A stretch of DNA of 64,000 nucleotides. Source: Saksenaea vasiformis B4078 (taxonomy: Eukaryota; Mucoromycota; Mucoromycetes; Mucorales; Saksenaeaceae). This document shows positions 1 through 10,129 of the stretch, piece by piece (the stretch's first letter is position 1; the number at the start of each line of letters is the position of its first letter). The position numbers were made by a program, and so were the translations under genes. A model generated the notes under the pieces. The model was not told where the DNA came from. It searched no databases and saw only the letters and a list, made by a program, of their open reading frames with translations. Location of the stretch: the NCBI GenBank assembly GCA_000697055.1, contig JNDT01001301.1, positions 1-64,000 on the forward strand, written 5' to 3'.

Positions 1-2299
1 ATCCCTTTCTGCAGCCGATGCTGCAAGATCCTCCTTGAAGGCAACACTGGCCTTGATAGCATCAGAAATCTTACAGATCAGCGAAGAAATCCCAGGGCTG
101 GTTCGTAATGTCGTGGAGGGCCTTGACAATTTATCGCATCTCGGCTACGTTGCTCCCGTAATAGATGTCGCAAACTCTATTTTGAGAGCGGTCGGTGTAG
201 TCGATAACGTTTTGAATCTATCAGGAAATGACAACTTTGACTTCTCGGATATTCGTGAAGCAGTAGAAGTTATTGAACGACAAATGGCTGATATGGAACC
301 ATTGATCGAATCTATAGCAATGGGTATCGACGATGAAATGGTCGCGAGTCTATTACCGCTTTCGGCCCCTGTTAATGCGTTACATCAATCGATAGCAGAT
401 ACGGTAGTTTCCTTTAATGATGCTCGCATTCGATCAAATAGGTCCCGACGGCACTCTGAATCTGCGGCAAACTTGTATAACTCAACAACTGAATTCGGTA
501 ACGTCAGCGTGTTGCGTGAGATCAGCGATCACGCCTTTGCAGCGGGAAACTCTGCATACGAAAATGGGCGGAGGCAACCTGGAAAAGCAGTGACAACAGC
601 CTTACTATCCAAGTATCCACATCTCTTCTTGCGAATCTGCTTCAGGATCCAGAAACAAATCGAAGATTACAATCGGGGAGAGATACTTCTGGCAAGTGAC
701 GTACAGACCGAAGCCCCTATTGGTTGGGCAAGAAATATATTGAAGTCGCTTCCAGAATATGAGAGGATGGGACGTCGTAGAAGATCATCTTTATTCCGCT
801 TGCTTGTCCGACTAGTGAACGAGGGACAGCCCTTCGATGCCGGTCGCATCTCGTATCTATTGCCCGAATCTGTGCGACGTATTCTAGATGCCGTCCATGA
901 AGCTCAGACACAGATCGAAGTTTCCGAGGTGTATCTGGAAGATCGTATAGCAAACCACGCACTGGAACCATTTTCCTTTCGCCCCCAGTTGCATGAGATA
1001 GCGAAGATGGTGCGGACTTTTTCCTTGGTTCCGAAACCAAGCTTTAGCCGAAAACACATTCCCGTGGATGAGCAAACATTGAAACAGCTGTTGCGTGCGG
1101 CAGCCCTCCACCATCGCATACCACGAACAAATATGTCGACTGAGTTAGGAGCTATCTCACCTACTTTCAGCAATGTCTTTGACCTGTCGGTAGTAGGAGT
1201 CCGCGTGAATAGGTATGGAAATGTGTAATTTCGGTGATAACTGTTAATGTCGATATGAAATAGTGATAATGTCAATCAGCTTATCTTTAACAACACTATC
1301 ATGACTGACGGATACTCAGTTTCGGTGCTGTTCAACAAACCTGTTCCGGAAACCCAAACTCTACCAGACTTGGATCTTGACGATTTCGAACACTGGGAAT
1401 TACAGTATTTCAAACTCTGGGGACTTGACCCTGGAGTCACGGACGTTTTTGTCGCAAGCAATGGAAGCAGCTTGCTGGCCTACGATGATCACGCAGATGT
1501 GCTCCTGATTCCTGGTACAGAGGATGATGAACAAGCTGACTCTCATGAAATCCGCCACCTATCTTCCGCGGAGTATTATGTTCGGGCTGGTTTTCACAAG
1601 ACTGTGGCAATATACAAGAAATGAAAGAAACTAGTGCAATACAGCCAATAGAATCATCTATCAGCACGTCAAAGGTGTCAAACATGGAGTCGATCGAACG
1701 ATATGTCCAGACAACTTTGGCCGCTTTACCGATCTTGTGCGATTTTTATGGCGAAGACGTCCAGAAACTAAAATTTCATAATTATCGTGGGAGGCAAAGA
1801 ATGGATGCAGAGTTGACCAATATCCTAATCAATGGCGGAAGAAAGTACAGAGAATTCCGAGATGACACGACAAGCCAGCCAAACACTTCGGCCGCTACTT
1901 ACGAACAATCAATGCGAAGAGACGGTACAAGGCGCGCAAGACGATGGAAGCGACGACAGCGGCCTCCGAGTCCACCTGGATCACGGGAAGTCAAATTACA
2001 GTAAGTATTCTTCCACTATTACACATTGATGCTGGCGGTCTCACTACCAATTACGCTGTAGCAAATGGAAAAAGGTTCCTACCGACCACGACACCAGCAA
2101 GGTGCCTCTCATTGCGTTTGGAGATGCCCAATTCGGGCGTAACCAGTATGGCTCGAAACCTGTTGGTTTAGCCAATCGTTGCAAACGCCTGATGAAAGAA
2201 GCTGAACGAGAAGGGGCGGCTGGTGCTAATAAACGTCGATGAATATTGCACGTCGCAAGTTTGTTCAAGCTGCGGTCAACGGGAATTGGAGAACATCAA

Positions 2300-3133
2300 T
2301 ATTGAAAGGAAGCGAAGGAGAAAGGCGAGAAGGGGAAGGAGTACGCGGGTAAGATCACCGTAGACGCATTTTATGGAACGTGGGGGTTCCGTAAATACGA
2401 TCGACAGGTGATATCGTGCTATGGGAAGAAGTGTGAGCCCCGATTGATCGCGGGCGAACTCCTCGGTCATTGCACGTACACGCGTACCGGTAACACGTTC
2501 CTGGCGTACGAAACCAAGAATGTACTGCTAAATAATGTCAACGTCGCCATCGCATCGGCAATCACGTCGTATGCTCGTGACTTGATGTATGACTTATTGC
2601 AGGCTATTCGTTCGCTAGGATATAACGTGTATTATTGCGATACCGATAGTGTGGTGACAGATTGTCGGATCGAGGATCACCCGGAACTCGCCGACCATTT
2701 CATGGGGCCTGGACGTGGAAGAAACCTAGGGGAGTTGAAGCACGAGAACGAAGTTGAAGAAGCGGTGTTCGTTGGGTGTAAGACGTATGGGTACCGGACG
2801 ATAGCAGGTAAATACGTCGCTAAATCGAAAGGAACGAGACTGAAGGACGTCAATCACGACGTAGTAAGAGCGGATGGAGAGACCGATGACGAGTATGAAG
2901 AACGTGTTAAAGACCGTAGAAACGAGATTATGTACCAGAAGCTGGTACAATTGATTGACAATCCACAAGTGTTTAGTTCGTCGCAAATAAACACTAGTCG
3001 ACAACGTAAGATGAAAGGAGATTTGGACGTAACGGACAGGGTGATGGAAAAGACGTTGACAGGAGTGTACACTAAAGGTAAAGTAAGAGAGAGCGGAGAA
3101 ATTACCCCGTGGCACCTAGTGTGCCGTAAATGA
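2300..3133 (+). pseudogene. Family-B DNA polymerase fragment (viral/plasmid type), C-terminal half
   Basis: The frame begins abruptly around 2300 with KEAKEKGEKGKEYAGKIT, then a motif-B-like stretch K-I-T-V-D-A-F-Y-G (Lys codon near 2350), then motif C YYCDTDSV with the catalytic DTD codons at 2639-2647. It runs to a stop at 3131-3133. The layout matches the DNA_pol_B_2 group (protein-primed polymerases of Polinton/Maverick elements, some large-virus relatives, and linear fungal plasmids). The exonuclease domain, TPR1 region and motif A are missing, so this is a 5'-truncated fragment that cannot be functional. It sits inside a Fanzor gene and in a different frame. The usual Asn of motif B appears as Asp. 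Which element it came from cannot be decided here. Confidence 0.8.
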
Positions 3134-3182
3134 TACCAAGAAATGAAACGATACCGACGATTGCTCTTTAAAAAGCGTAGGA

Positions 3183-3500
3183 CTAACGACGCGATGAGCT
3201 CAGCATGAAGCTCAGCCAACCGCTAGCGATCAACAAAGGATTTAACATAGCGATACTTGAAATCATTATTACCGTACCCGCCACTGCGGTAGCAGGCATA
3301 CCTCCATCGTAATGATCGCTCGATGGTTCGACGGAAACGGGTGTCAAGTTCGCGTCGGTCAACGGTCTTCCCTGCGTACTTTGCGGGTTCGTCTGTGCAG
3401 GTCTCGCGGTCTGAGTCGAAGCCGAAACGGAAGGCGAAGGCGAAGGCGACCGCCGCCTCTCGAGATAACACTTCTTGCACACTCGACATATTTTAGTCAT
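3183..3500 (-). CDS. Small ORF with CxxC-type N-terminus and one membrane segment
   Basis: This is an ATG-started 105-residue ORF within the polymerase-bearing insert, antisense to it. It opens with MTKICRVCKKC (three Cys in C-x2-C-x2-C spacing), continues through a Ser/Pro/Gln-rich low-complexity middle, and ends with a hydrophobic stretch of about 25 residues (residues ~70-97, Ala/Ile/Met/Leu-rich) and a basic tail. That could be a short zinc-binding tail-anchored membrane protein of the same mobile or viral source as the polymerase. No family is recognised, and the Ser/Pro region partly reflects a GAAGGC-type simple repeat on the other strand. It may be only a chance ORF. Confidence 0.3.
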   Translation of the reverse strand: MTKICRVCKKCYLERRRSPSPSPSVSASTQTARPAQTNPQSTQGRPLTDANLTPVSVEPSSDHYDGGMPATAVAGTVIMISSIAMLNPLLIASGWLSFMLSSSRR

Positions 3501-3882
3501 TATTTCTTTTGAGTCTCTGTGAATTATTCGGTCGGTTCAGATTGAAATTCATTTTCTAACGCAGGCTCATCCATATAAATCGTTATATCCTAAAATTAAC
3601 GAAAGAAGACCTCTGTGTCGGATCAATTTTGCTGAACCCCGAAAAAAACACGATGATTAAAGGGGAAGTCGACTTGTAGTTAGTTAATTGTTTTTACTAG
3701 GGATTCTCATTATGCCCCCAAATCAACATTTGCATAGTGTTCTGAACTGTACTAGTTGCGGAACAGTGTGGCAAAGGGATATAAACACATCAAGGAACAT
3801 CCATGCAATTTCATTATCGCACAGAATTTCTGGTGAGCGGCTGTCACCATTTAGAAGAACCCCACCGGCACCACAACCATGA

Positions 3883-4553
3883 TCCGCGTAGCAAAGATGC
3901 GTAGATGTTTACACTGCTTAGGTAAATACTATTGACATGTCTACTCTATTTGCTCACCCTATGTCTATTTTAATCCGGATACTTTTTCAGGGGTAGTGTA
4001 TGTTCAGGGAAAATACAGTCATCCTCGTTCCTATGCATATTGTTTATTGAATGGATTTTTACGCTACTCTATAAACTTTGCTTTCATCAGGAACATTGCT
4101 TCCAAATCCAGTAGATTTTCTTTAGACTGTACTTCTATCATTGTCTGCTAAATCGACTCAGTATTTTAGTCTTCGGGCCATCTCCCCGATAATTGGGATT
4201 ATCATGAAATTAATGTATGCCATACATCGCTTAATCAAGTCCACGAAAGGTGAAGTAAATGGTGATTTGCTTGCTAGGCTGAACCTAGCTGACTGGTTGC
4301 GGTTCATCATCTGCTGTCAGAAACCGTTTCAGAGGTGATTGCTCACGTCCAAATGATTGAACGACAAAAACAAAGGTTCAAGAAAACTGTAAGGCGGACA
4401 AATGAAATAACAAGTACTATTGCTGTAATCTGTAGCGCATCTCTTATGTTTACACTAATTCATTGTCAAAGGAAAGCCCACAGTTGCCCTTTTAGACGGG
4501 TGAAGTATGGACACCTCACTAAAGCCAATTCTATTAAAAATGCATGCAAATTT
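3883..4553. other. Intergenic region, no supported gene
   Basis: This lies between the Fanzor tail and the 3' end of the J-domain gene. Short overlapping plus-strand ORFs at 4141-4338 and 4335-4598 have no recognisable motif. The Fanzor guide RNA, if one ever existed, would be expected close to the Fanzor 3' end, but no structure could be assigned by eye. Confidence 0.4.
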
Positions 4554-5715
4554 TCACTTTTTGACAGCTCGTCGTCGTCCACCAACTTTTGTTCCTGATA
4601 CAGATACAACTTCAGTTTTCTTCTTCTTCTTCTTTTTCGTAACAGTTTCTTCCTCGACGTCTGCAACGTCTTCGCTTTCATCCTCCAACTTGTCTAATTT
4701 GGGTTCCGCCGATTTGATACCTAGCAATTTGCACGCAAGGGACATTGGCCAATGAATTAAATACACGTCAGTCACTTTCGGTTTTGGAACCCAATCCACG
4801 TTCAAGTGCACGGGCTCGTCATCGCCATTTGGATAAACGATCAAATGCGTGTCGGACTTGACTTCACATGGCAAAGTGCGTCGACCGACGTCAATATAGC
4901 TTCGACCAAGAGTTGGTGCACCATGGCCCTTAGGTACTTTGTATGCTAAAGCGGCCCTAGCGTCTTCAACAAACTGGAGAATCTTCTTCTTTTCCAGATG
5001 ATAGTTGATCCATTTCACCACCAGTTGCATGACTGCTGTCAACAGCCCCAAAAACACGACAACTGAGCCAAGTCCAGGACGGAAACGTGCGTAATAGTAT
5101 CCTGTACCGCGCCAGCGTGGAACACCGTTTTTGTAAAAGAAGTTGTAACGTTCACGACTGCCAGAGTTACGCAGAATTGCGGCAATTTTACCGAGACGAG
5201 CGAACTTCTCCTTTGCATGGGCATCACCAACATTTTTATCAGGACTTGATTCATCGGTTAGATCTTTTCAGATTCTGAAGAAAAGAAAAGGGTACTTACT
5301 GGAGCTGTAAAGACAGTTTTCTATACGCTCTGCTGATCTCAGAAGGAGTTGCAGTAGGCTACACATGAAAACAACCAGTTAATAAATCAAACATGTTTTC
5401 CAAGAAGTATCTTACAGAAAGGTTCATCCAGCTATAGAAGGTGACACCCTTTCCTTCGGCCTTTTCGAGCTCATCAACGAGGTCAAAAATCTCAAAATCG
5501 GCTAGATCGCGTTCATTCATTTAACCACATGATGTCGTTCCTCTTTCATTACCTTGTTCCCATGCTTTCACACTTGGGACAAGAGTTACAAGCACAAAAA
5601 ATAGGACGAAGATGCTCAGGATGACATTGCTTCGGACAGATGTGCCCTTTTTCGAGAGCAACATGGCCAACGTTACACACAACGCGAGTGGCGGAAGAAT
5701 GAGTTTTTCTTTCAT
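4554..5715 (-). CDS. ER membrane J-domain protein (Erj5/DNAJC1-like)
   Basis: Exons (minus strand): 5715-5553, 5501-5416, 5358-5300, 5244-4554, giving 332 aa. An N-terminal hydrophobic signal or anchor (ILPPLALCVTLAML and a second stretch ending LVPSVKA) precedes a J-domain. The J-domain contains DFEIFDLVDELEKAEGKG, FYSWMNLSPTATPSEISRAYRKLSLQL and the HPD motif split across exons 3 and 4, followed by RERYNFFYKNGVPRWRGTGYYY. This is the hallmark of the fungal ER J-protein group. A second transmembrane segment follows (LGSVVVFLGLLTAVMQLVV), then a cytosolic tail ending in an acidic and poly-Lys region. The J-domain would stimulate the ER Hsp70 (Kar2/BiP). The start at 5715 was chosen as the Met directly before the hydrophobic stretch; in-frame sequence continues upstream, so the start is moderately sure. 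Confidence 0.88.
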
Positions 5716-6305
5716 TTCAGCGTTGAGACTGTTTTTTTTACCGTTCCTGAGATGCATGATCGGGTGGTTGTTCCGCAAGCATGCTTCCTGATCCTGGTTT
5801 TCGAAGAAACTCTAGCGATACAATCCTGTGAGAAGTATGCGATCAATAGCAACCGTTTCTGGACGTTTGCAATAGATGAATCCTGATTGGAAGGAAAAAG
5901 AAAAAAACAAGTGGGCAATCTAGATGTGCGAGAATAAAACAATCCCACCGATGGTGGGACACAGGTTAATGTCTTATACGGGCGGACAACAGAAAGTAGA
6001 GCTGGTGATAAAACCATTATGCCAAGCATTGTGCGAGTACAGGTTTCTAACAAAGAGTCGCATCCATCGCGAAAGTTTGATAGCTTCGCCAAACCGATAC
6101 CGTCAAGAACGAATGCTCACCGAGAGCAAACAATCTATGAAGAGAGATAGTGACGTTTCTCACTTCAGTATCTCTCCGGGCCAGGGCAAATCCGGGGAAG
6201 ATAAAATATCACTCAATCAAACGAACTTTGCACGCGATGTACACAACAACTCATTCATTACAATGAACACGCTTTATTTGAAAAGAATGGTACAATAAAA
6301 TGTTG
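5716..6305. other. Intergenic region between two minus-strand genes
   Basis: This holds the upstream region of the J-domain gene and the 3' flank of the STEEP1-like gene. A plus-strand ORF at 5924-6298 has no motif or splice context and is treated as chance. Confidence 0.4.
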
Positions 6306-6853
6306 CTAAGCATTGGCTTGGGTCGCAACAGATGGTATCTCTTCTACCGCATTGGGTGGTGCACGGCCTTGGACATCGGTTAATGCACAGTCGACCAAAT
6401 AAGTATATGGTCCTAGTTTACGGTTTTCTGTCATTTCATACGCAATCCACAGGTTACATCCTACAAAGAAAAGAAAAGCACAATTACGTTTCCGATTGCG
6501 AAAATGATAGAAGCTGCTGCTCTTACTTGGGCATCGGTACCGGTATTGCTTTTCGAATCCATCGCGCCTGCATTGCACATTTAGTCATTTTTCTTCCTGT
6601 GCTGCACATTAACTCACCTTTTCAAAATAACGCAATCGTCTGGCTCTGCATTTAATTTGTACGTTCGTCGAGTATTGGAAATGATGATTGCGTTATCCGT
6701 GCGCCTTCGTGGAAGCTGTCGAAGATCGGCGTCAACGACAAGTATAAATTCAGAACATAAACAGTAGTACACATGAAGAGCATGTCTATGTTCTTCTGGC
6801 TGCGTAGTCTGATCAGAGGAAGATACAACGGACGATCGAATGATTTTAGGCAT
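6306..6853 (-). CDS. STEEP1 (CXorf56/UPF0428) family protein
   Basis: Exons: 6853-6618, 6567-6527, 6460-6306, giving 143 aa. It begins MPKIIRSSVVSSSDQ, followed by LHVYYCLCSEFILVVDADL, LPRR, YKLNAE and RRDGFEKQYRYRCPRCNLWIAYE. Both the order and the Cys motifs (YYCLC and CPRC) match the STEEP1/CXorf56 family, where the animal protein promotes ER exit of STING. Fungi have no STING, so the role here is likely an older one in membrane trafficking or, as proposed for some relatives, splicing; this is inference. The protein is shorter than the ~220 aa human one and lacks its long charged C-terminal half, ending shortly after the second Cys pair. The first ATG (6853) matches the family start. Confidence 0.85.
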
Positions 6854-7758
6854 TGGCGAAGGCAAAGGAGTGATGCTTTTTTGGTAGGTGACTTTCGGCG
6901 TTCAACCAAAATTTTATTTCAACCGTCGTCCTTTTTGGGTTCAACTCACGCATGTCTGATCTCTTTAAGCGCATGCGTACAGTATTATATGTCCATGAGT
7001 GAAAAGATAATTTAGCTGCCGCACTAACCTCGCAGACAATATTCGACTCAGGCGATAAAAGACAAAGAATGGACGAATTCAGAGGGTCATACAGGCGGTT
7101 TAATCTACAGTAAATATGAAAGTCCTTCTGTTAATGTTATCAAAGAAGGACGAATAGCTCAGTAAACAGCTTCAGATACTCATGCAAGCGTCTGAGTCGC
7201 TTTAAACTGTACCAAACACATAATGAACGCAAAGTGGAGTGTTCGAGTACTTGACCTTTCTGTTGGTCGTCTTGTTCATACACTGTTTGTAGAAAGTGAA
7301 TTCGCATCCGATGGGGAAGTCGTGCCGGATTTTATGTTGCATTAGCACCCTAGACGAAAGTTTGGGAATCGAAAATTCTCACGCAGTGGAACAACTTATG
7401 TCGTACTTTTACTTTACCTGTTGTAGGTCTGCTACAGTAATTATCCTATTAGTAGCCTGTCTGCTTTCCTATTTTTTTTGCGTCAATAGGATTATCTTAC
7501 TAACGCTGAACCTTCTTTTCGCTTTTTCATAGAATATATCAGATCCAGAATAGTTCTTATCTATGTTTATCGAGAACCGAGCGTAATAATCAGTAAGATT
7601 GCATGTTATGAAAGGACGACAAAACTACTCGGAGTTTTGAGGTTTCCTTCCGACGCCTTCGATCGAGCTACTCCCTAAGGATGGCAGTAATGAAACTCAG
7701 TCAACCAACGGGATCAGACCGGATGCCTGGGAAGTGAAGATCCCTCCTTCATTTCAGG
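6854..7758. other. Intergenic region, shared upstream of divergent genes
   Basis: This is the region between the divergently transcribed STEEP1-like and RPS8 genes and must contain both promoters. No TATA-like or other element could be assigned with confidence. Short ORFs (for example 7296-7532) look random. Confidence 0.35.
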
Positions 7759-8656
7759 ATGGGTAAGGCGGTATCCATGCGATAGATGTATGCATCCATT
7801 TAGAATATGACGTTAACAACCCATTGAAGGTATTAGTCGTGACTCCAGGCATAAGCGAGCGTAAGTTGGCGCGTTCCTGAACGAACACAGACATGCGAAT
7901 GCCCGTCGGCTGATCATCGTCATTAGTGCCACCGGTGCCAGACGCGTTCAGTACAGAAAGAAGAGAAAGTAAATGCAACAATACGAGATCAAACAACACG
8001 AGCAGACAGCTTATAATAATTCTAGGTTTGAGTTGGGTCGCCAACCTGCCAGCACCAAGCTCGGAGCCAAGCGCATTCACTTGGTCCGTGTCCGCGGTGG
8101 CAACTACAAGCACCGCGCTCTTCGCCTGGAAGCCGGTAACTTCTCTTGGGGTTCCGAGGGTGTGTCGCGTAAAACTCGTGTTTTGACTGTCGTGTACAAC
8201 GCCTCCAACAACGAATTGGTCCGCACAAACACCCTCGTCAAGGGTGCCATTATCCAGATCGATGCTACTCCCTTCCGTCAGTGGTACGAGTCGCACTACG
8301 CCATCCCACTCGGCAAGAAGAAGGCTGCTGAGGCTGAAACTGCGATCGAGAAGAAGTCCAACAGCGTCCAGAAGAAGATTGAAGCTCGCCAAAGCAATGC
8401 CAAGATCGATCAGCTGTTGGCTGATCAATTCAACGCTGGCCGTCTCTATGGTAAGTAGCCACAAGCAGTTGCAACAGACAAACTCATTCATGACTTGTGG
8501 CCAGCTATCATCGCTTCGCGCCCCGGTCAGTCTGGTCGCTGCGATGGCTATATTCTTGAGGGTAAGGAGCTTGAGTTTTATGTGAAGAAGATCAAGGTAG
8601 GTAGTGTCAATGTTATGAATGGCTGCATTAACCCGAGCGTATAGTCTCGAAAGTAA
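7759..8656 (+). CDS. RPS8: 40S ribosomal protein S8 (eS8)
   Basis: Six exons: 7759-7762 (ATGG), 7830-7860, 7927-7968, 8026-8450, 8505-8596, 8645-8656, giving 201 aa, the normal eS8 length. It is recognised from [119 protein letters not shown] and the final SRK. It is a structural protein of the small ribosomal subunit. Introns are 48-67 nt. The first coding exon holds only the start codon plus one base, an arrangement common in ribosomal protein genes. A 314-codon antisense ORF over this gene is its shadow. Confidence 0.97.
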
Positions 8657-8989
8657 GAAAAGAAAACTGTGGAATACGGAATCAGTCTGCATATTCACCT
8701 GGCATCACAACATCAATAAAACATTGGATTTATCCTGTCATTATGGGCTACATTTAAGCTATTTGGCATGAGCCCAAAATAGACTTGACGTTGGGAAGTG
8801 CAAAAGCGCAAGGTTCACGCAACTTTCGGAAATCCCGGAGAACTTGACCATCCTCCCTTCTGGATAAAATCCCCTTTTCAGAGAAAAGTGCCAATTAAGT
8901 TTGCTTAGTTGGTTTGAGCACTGAAAGGCATAAAGGAAGATAAGTATATTGACATTTGGAGGCATGAGCACTTCGCTATGTCTTCAGGG

Positions 8990-9770
8990 TTATATAGGAG
9001 TGCTCTCCACAGTGGTTTCCATGCATATCGCAAAACTCCGGTGACCAAAATTATGCACATAATCTCGCCAACGGGTATCAATTGTCGGCAAACGCCCATA
9101 TGCTTCTATACAGTTAATGTGCAGTACCTGCTCATTATCCACGAGCATGGAGCCAGCTAGAAGTTCGACTGTGGTATACCGCAGTTGTGGCTGTAATAAC
9201 CAATCTTCATTCAACAGCTGCAACCCACGAGCGTCAATTTCGAAATACTGCTCTTGGTCAACCAAAGCATGCTGCAACGGAATATCGTCGACTTCTTGGC
9301 GAGCATCGTCAGTCGCAGCTGCAACGTCCGGCAAACAGCCTGAGAACGTAACAGGTGCATGGGTAGAGTATGGCAGATGTCCAGAAGTTTCATAGAGATA
9401 AAATTGTTTTCCGAATCATTGACTTCTATATTGGAATCGTCCAATATGGCGAAAGGAACTAACCCAGAACCTGCGACCGAATGTTGCACTAGGAATTTAC
9501 AATTGTCTGACTCATTCTCCATGGAGCATGCAGAAATCACAGCTCCACTGGTAGTTCGTCTTTTAAGGCGCGACTCCGCAGCGAGTTTCACGTCAATAAA
9601 TGTGTGTTTGCAATGTTATATGTGGATCAACGACATCGTCGACTTTGCTATCATCGCAACTTGCCTTTTCTTGGCGTTTCCGCTTATAGTTGCGCTGGTA
9701 ACAGGCTTTACATAAACCAGTTCGAACTAAGCATGATATTTTGTGCCACAATCAGTGCATGTGTCCATCG
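8990..9770 (-). pseudogene. Degenerate zinc-finger-like locus
   Basis: The minus strand holds pieces in different frames: MDTCTDCGTKYH (ATG near 9766), then TGLCKACYQRNYKRKRQ with a second Cys pair, then a piece at 9591-9370 (RLKRRTTSG, CSMENESDNCKFLVQHSVAGSGLVPF), then a 114-codon piece at 9334-8990 (EQYFEIDARGLQLLNEDWLL, VDNEQVLHINCIEAYGRLPT). No set of canonical introns joined all pieces in one frame, so it is either a pseudogene or contains unrecognised splicing. The Cys pairs with a basic tail resemble the intact gene at 46.95 kb. No known family was recognised. Confidence 0.4.
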
Positions 9771-10129
9771 TTGCATTTACTGTGGAAAATAATGAATCGA
9801 AGTCTCTTCATCCATGTTGGTAATCCCTCGCGACTAACACAACAATCCAATTTCATAGTGACTGCAAAGGGCTAGAACATGTCACCTAGATACAAATGGC
9901 TGTCAGTGCTGGCAAGTGCACTGGAAGGTAACTACCAGGATTTTTCCCATGACTTTGCGTCTATTTGAAATTATTCGGCATTACTTCCAGATAAACTCTG
10001 CGTTTTGAAGTACGTATTTTTACGTTCGTCGGATGCCATGATTTGCGTGTCATACTCTTGCGTGTTACGTTTGAATCATTGATAGCTTCTTATTATCTAA
10101 GGCAGAGACAGGAATTCATTGTCTCGTGC

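Larger units (their letters stand above)
2..3882 (+). pseudogene. Fanzor (eukaryotic TnpB-like RuvC nuclease), decayed and interrupted
   Basis: Fanzors are eukaryotic relatives of transposon-encoded TnpB, RNA-guided DNA nucleases. The frame is open from the left edge (base 2) to 1204. An intron probably lies at 1205-1279 (phase 0), joining to a segment with the Fanzor-typical TIMTDGYSVSVLF and then RuvC-I GLDPG (Asp codon 1427-1429). The sequence continues through HNYRGRQR, a likely intron at 2001-2061, VPLIAFGDAQFG, and VDEY with the RuvC-II Glu at 2241-2243. Next come CSSC at about 2260, then CTSC and WQRDIN with the RuvC-III Asp at 3778-3780. It ends in a typical PFRR tail. All three catalytic acids are therefore present. 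Breaks: a frame change near 1621, another near 2225, and a ~1.4 kb polymerase-bearing insert between about 2295 and 3700. The N-terminal ~300 residues are assigned only by being in frame with the core. The guide RNA and transposon ends were not identified. Confidence 0.85.

Noticed and set aside
2001..2061. Loss of frame after 2000 as a third frameshift in the Fanzor
   Set aside because: A GTAAGT donor and a TAG acceptor restore the frame into the VPLIAFGDAQFG segment, so an intron explains it better.
2349..3700. Polymerase block as an ordinary Fanzor intron (GTAAGA at 2349, TTTTTACTAG at 3700)
   Set aside because: The GTAAGA falls inside polymerase coding sequence (G-K-I), and using it would leave a polymerase-derived basic stretch in the Fanzor exon. 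Splicing cannot be fully excluded, but the simplest reading is an insertion.
7146..7220. tRNA-like start (GGACGAATAGCTCAGTA)
   Set aside because: No matching D-stem closure, anticodon stem, TTC arm or acceptor stem follows.
7754..8698. 314-codon open frame on the minus strand
   Set aside because: It lies exactly antisense to the spliced RPS8 gene and its protein has no family features; codon bias of a highly expressed gene keeps the opposite strand open.
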